From the NCBI GenBank assembly GCA_002305235.1, contig DBQL01000032.1, positions 14,085 to 20,369 on the forward strand: DNA of 6,285 nucleotides, written 5' to 3'. Below, piece by piece: positions 5,599-6,285 of the stretch (its first letter is position 1; each line of letters starts with the position of its first letter). The notes beneath the pieces were generated by a model that saw only the letters and a program-made list of their open reading frames with translations, had not been told where the DNA came from and did not search any database. The DNA is from Prevotella sp. UBA1395 (GTDB lineage: Bacteria; Bacteroidota; Bacteroidia; Bacteroidales; Bacteroidaceae). A program made the translations under genes and the position numbers.

Positions 5599-6285
5599 TC
5601 ATCGGCGCAGCCAAGCCTCCGGGTTCAGCTTGGTTCGCTCTTTCCTCAACTGGAATTGCAGGATGTTGTCAGAGCCGACAGCGCCGAGCACCTGACCCGT
5701 ATTCACTTTCTGCCCGCGCGACACGCTCACCGAGCGAAGGTTGCAATACACGGAGATATAGGCACCGTGGCGCACCATCACCACCATGCTACCGCCGTAA
5801 CCCAATATGGCACTCACCTCGCCGTCATACACCGAGCGGGCCTGACAGCCGTTGCCTCCCATGATGTTGATGCCTTTGTTGTCGAGCGTAACACCCTTGA
5901 GCCCATCGACATTGTATCTGCCATAATGGCTCACTATCTTGTAATTGCCGGTGATGGGCATGGGCAGACGCCCGCGGTTGGCCTCAAAGCCATTGTTCAT
6001 CATACGGTCTACGGTCGAGAATTTCTCGGCTTCGGCGGCATCCTCCTTGGCCTCGGCAATCTCTTTTTTGGCCCTCGCCGCATCGGCTTCTTCCTTGCGT
6101 TCGGCGGCCATTCGCTGCGACTGGGCCTCGCGGGCGGCCTGCTCGGTGGCTAATTTGCGGGCCTCAGCCTCCTTGGCGGCATTCTCGGCAGCAGCGGCTT
6201 TGGCAGCCAACTCACGGGCAGCAGCCTGCTGGGCGGCGCGCTCGTTGGCCGCAACTTGCTCCGCGGCCTTCTTGCGGGCGGCAGC
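5599..6285 (-). CDS. EnvC-like murein hydrolase activator: coiled coil plus degenerate LytM (M23) domain, C-terminal part
   Basis: The frame is open from the right edge to a TGA at 5599-5601 and shows the last 228 residues; the start, with any signal peptide, is outside. Visible residues 1 to about 88 are Ala, Glu, Lys, Arg and Gln-rich and predict a long charged coiled coil. Residues from about 95 on are a LytM/M23 fold (RLPMPITGNYKIVSHYGRYN, DGEVSAI, GQKV, LNPEAWL). All usual zinc-site positions are changed: the HxGxD pair reads NKGIN (136-140), the YxHL histidine is Asn in YCNL (180-183), and HxH becomes LQFQL (209-213). Loss of these ligands is the hallmark of EnvC/NlpD-type factors, which activate cell-wall amidases in the periplasm during division instead of cutting peptidoglycan. 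A TTG at 6210 is internal to the coiled coil and is not the start. A strong terminator follows the gene. Confidence 0.88.
   Translation of the reverse strand, partial: AAARKKAAEQVAANERAAQQAAARELAAKAAAAENAAKEAEARKLATEQAAREAQSQRMAAERKEEADAARAKKEIAEAKEDAAEAEKFSTVDRMMNNGFEANRGRLPMPITGNYKIVSHYGRYNVDGLKGVTLDNKGINIMGGNGCQARSVYDGEVSAILGYGGSMVVMVRHGAYISVYCNLRSVSVSRGQKVNTGQVLGAVGSDNILQFQLRKERTKLNPEAWLRR

Noticed and set aside
5599..6210. EnvC-like protein as a complete 203-residue gene starting at TTG 6210
   Set aside because: The frame continues without a stop to the window edge and the coiled coil runs through this point, so TTG is an internal Leu codon and the gene is cut by the window.

Overview
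The window looks like a chromosomal segment of a Bacteroidetes bacterium, most likely in or near the Prevotellaceae. Four things point there: the reading frames have about 50-57% GC by eye; genes are preceded by A/T-rich leaders without Shine-Dalgarno sequences; promoter-like signals match the Bacteroidetes pattern (TTG, about 20 bp, TAnnTTTG); and the RF2, acyl-CoA ligase and EnvC-like proteins read like the Bacteroidales versions of these families. No mobile element, CRISPR array, tRNA or rRNA is visible.

Layout. The left part (1-3500) lies entirely on the minus strand. In transcription order it carries a long-chain acyl-CoA ligase (1692-3500), peptide chain release factor 2 (prfB, 409-1536), a 62-residue single-pass membrane protein (179-367), and the first 60 codons of a CYTH-domain protein (1-182, continuing off the left edge). 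The last two overlap by four bases (ATGA). A 155-bp gap with a stable hairpin and a possible promoter separates the ligase from prfB. A 283-bp divergent region (3501-3783) holds good promoter candidates for the ligase and for an M20-family metallopeptidase/deacylase of the ArgE type on the plus strand (3784-4863). The M20 promoter lies so close to the ATG that its mRNA may be leaderless.

The right part (4864-5598) is a long convergent intergenic region with no believable gene. It has a hairpin spanning the argE stop codon at one end and a strong Rho-independent terminator serving the right-hand gene at the other. Between them is an imperfect palindrome of about 77 nt that I cannot assign to a known element. 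The right edge (5599-6285, minus strand) is the C-terminal 228 residues of an EnvC-like protein: an Ala/Glu/Lys-rich coiled coil followed by a LytM (M23) domain that has lost its zinc ligands.

Functionally the genes are mostly housekeeping: translation termination, fatty acid activation, arginine biosynthesis (probably through N-succinylated intermediates) and control of peptidoglycan hydrolysis. I do not see a clear new multi-gene system. The least explained items are the 5120-5196 palindrome, the small membrane protein coupled to the CYTH enzyme, and the probably leaderless argE transcript.
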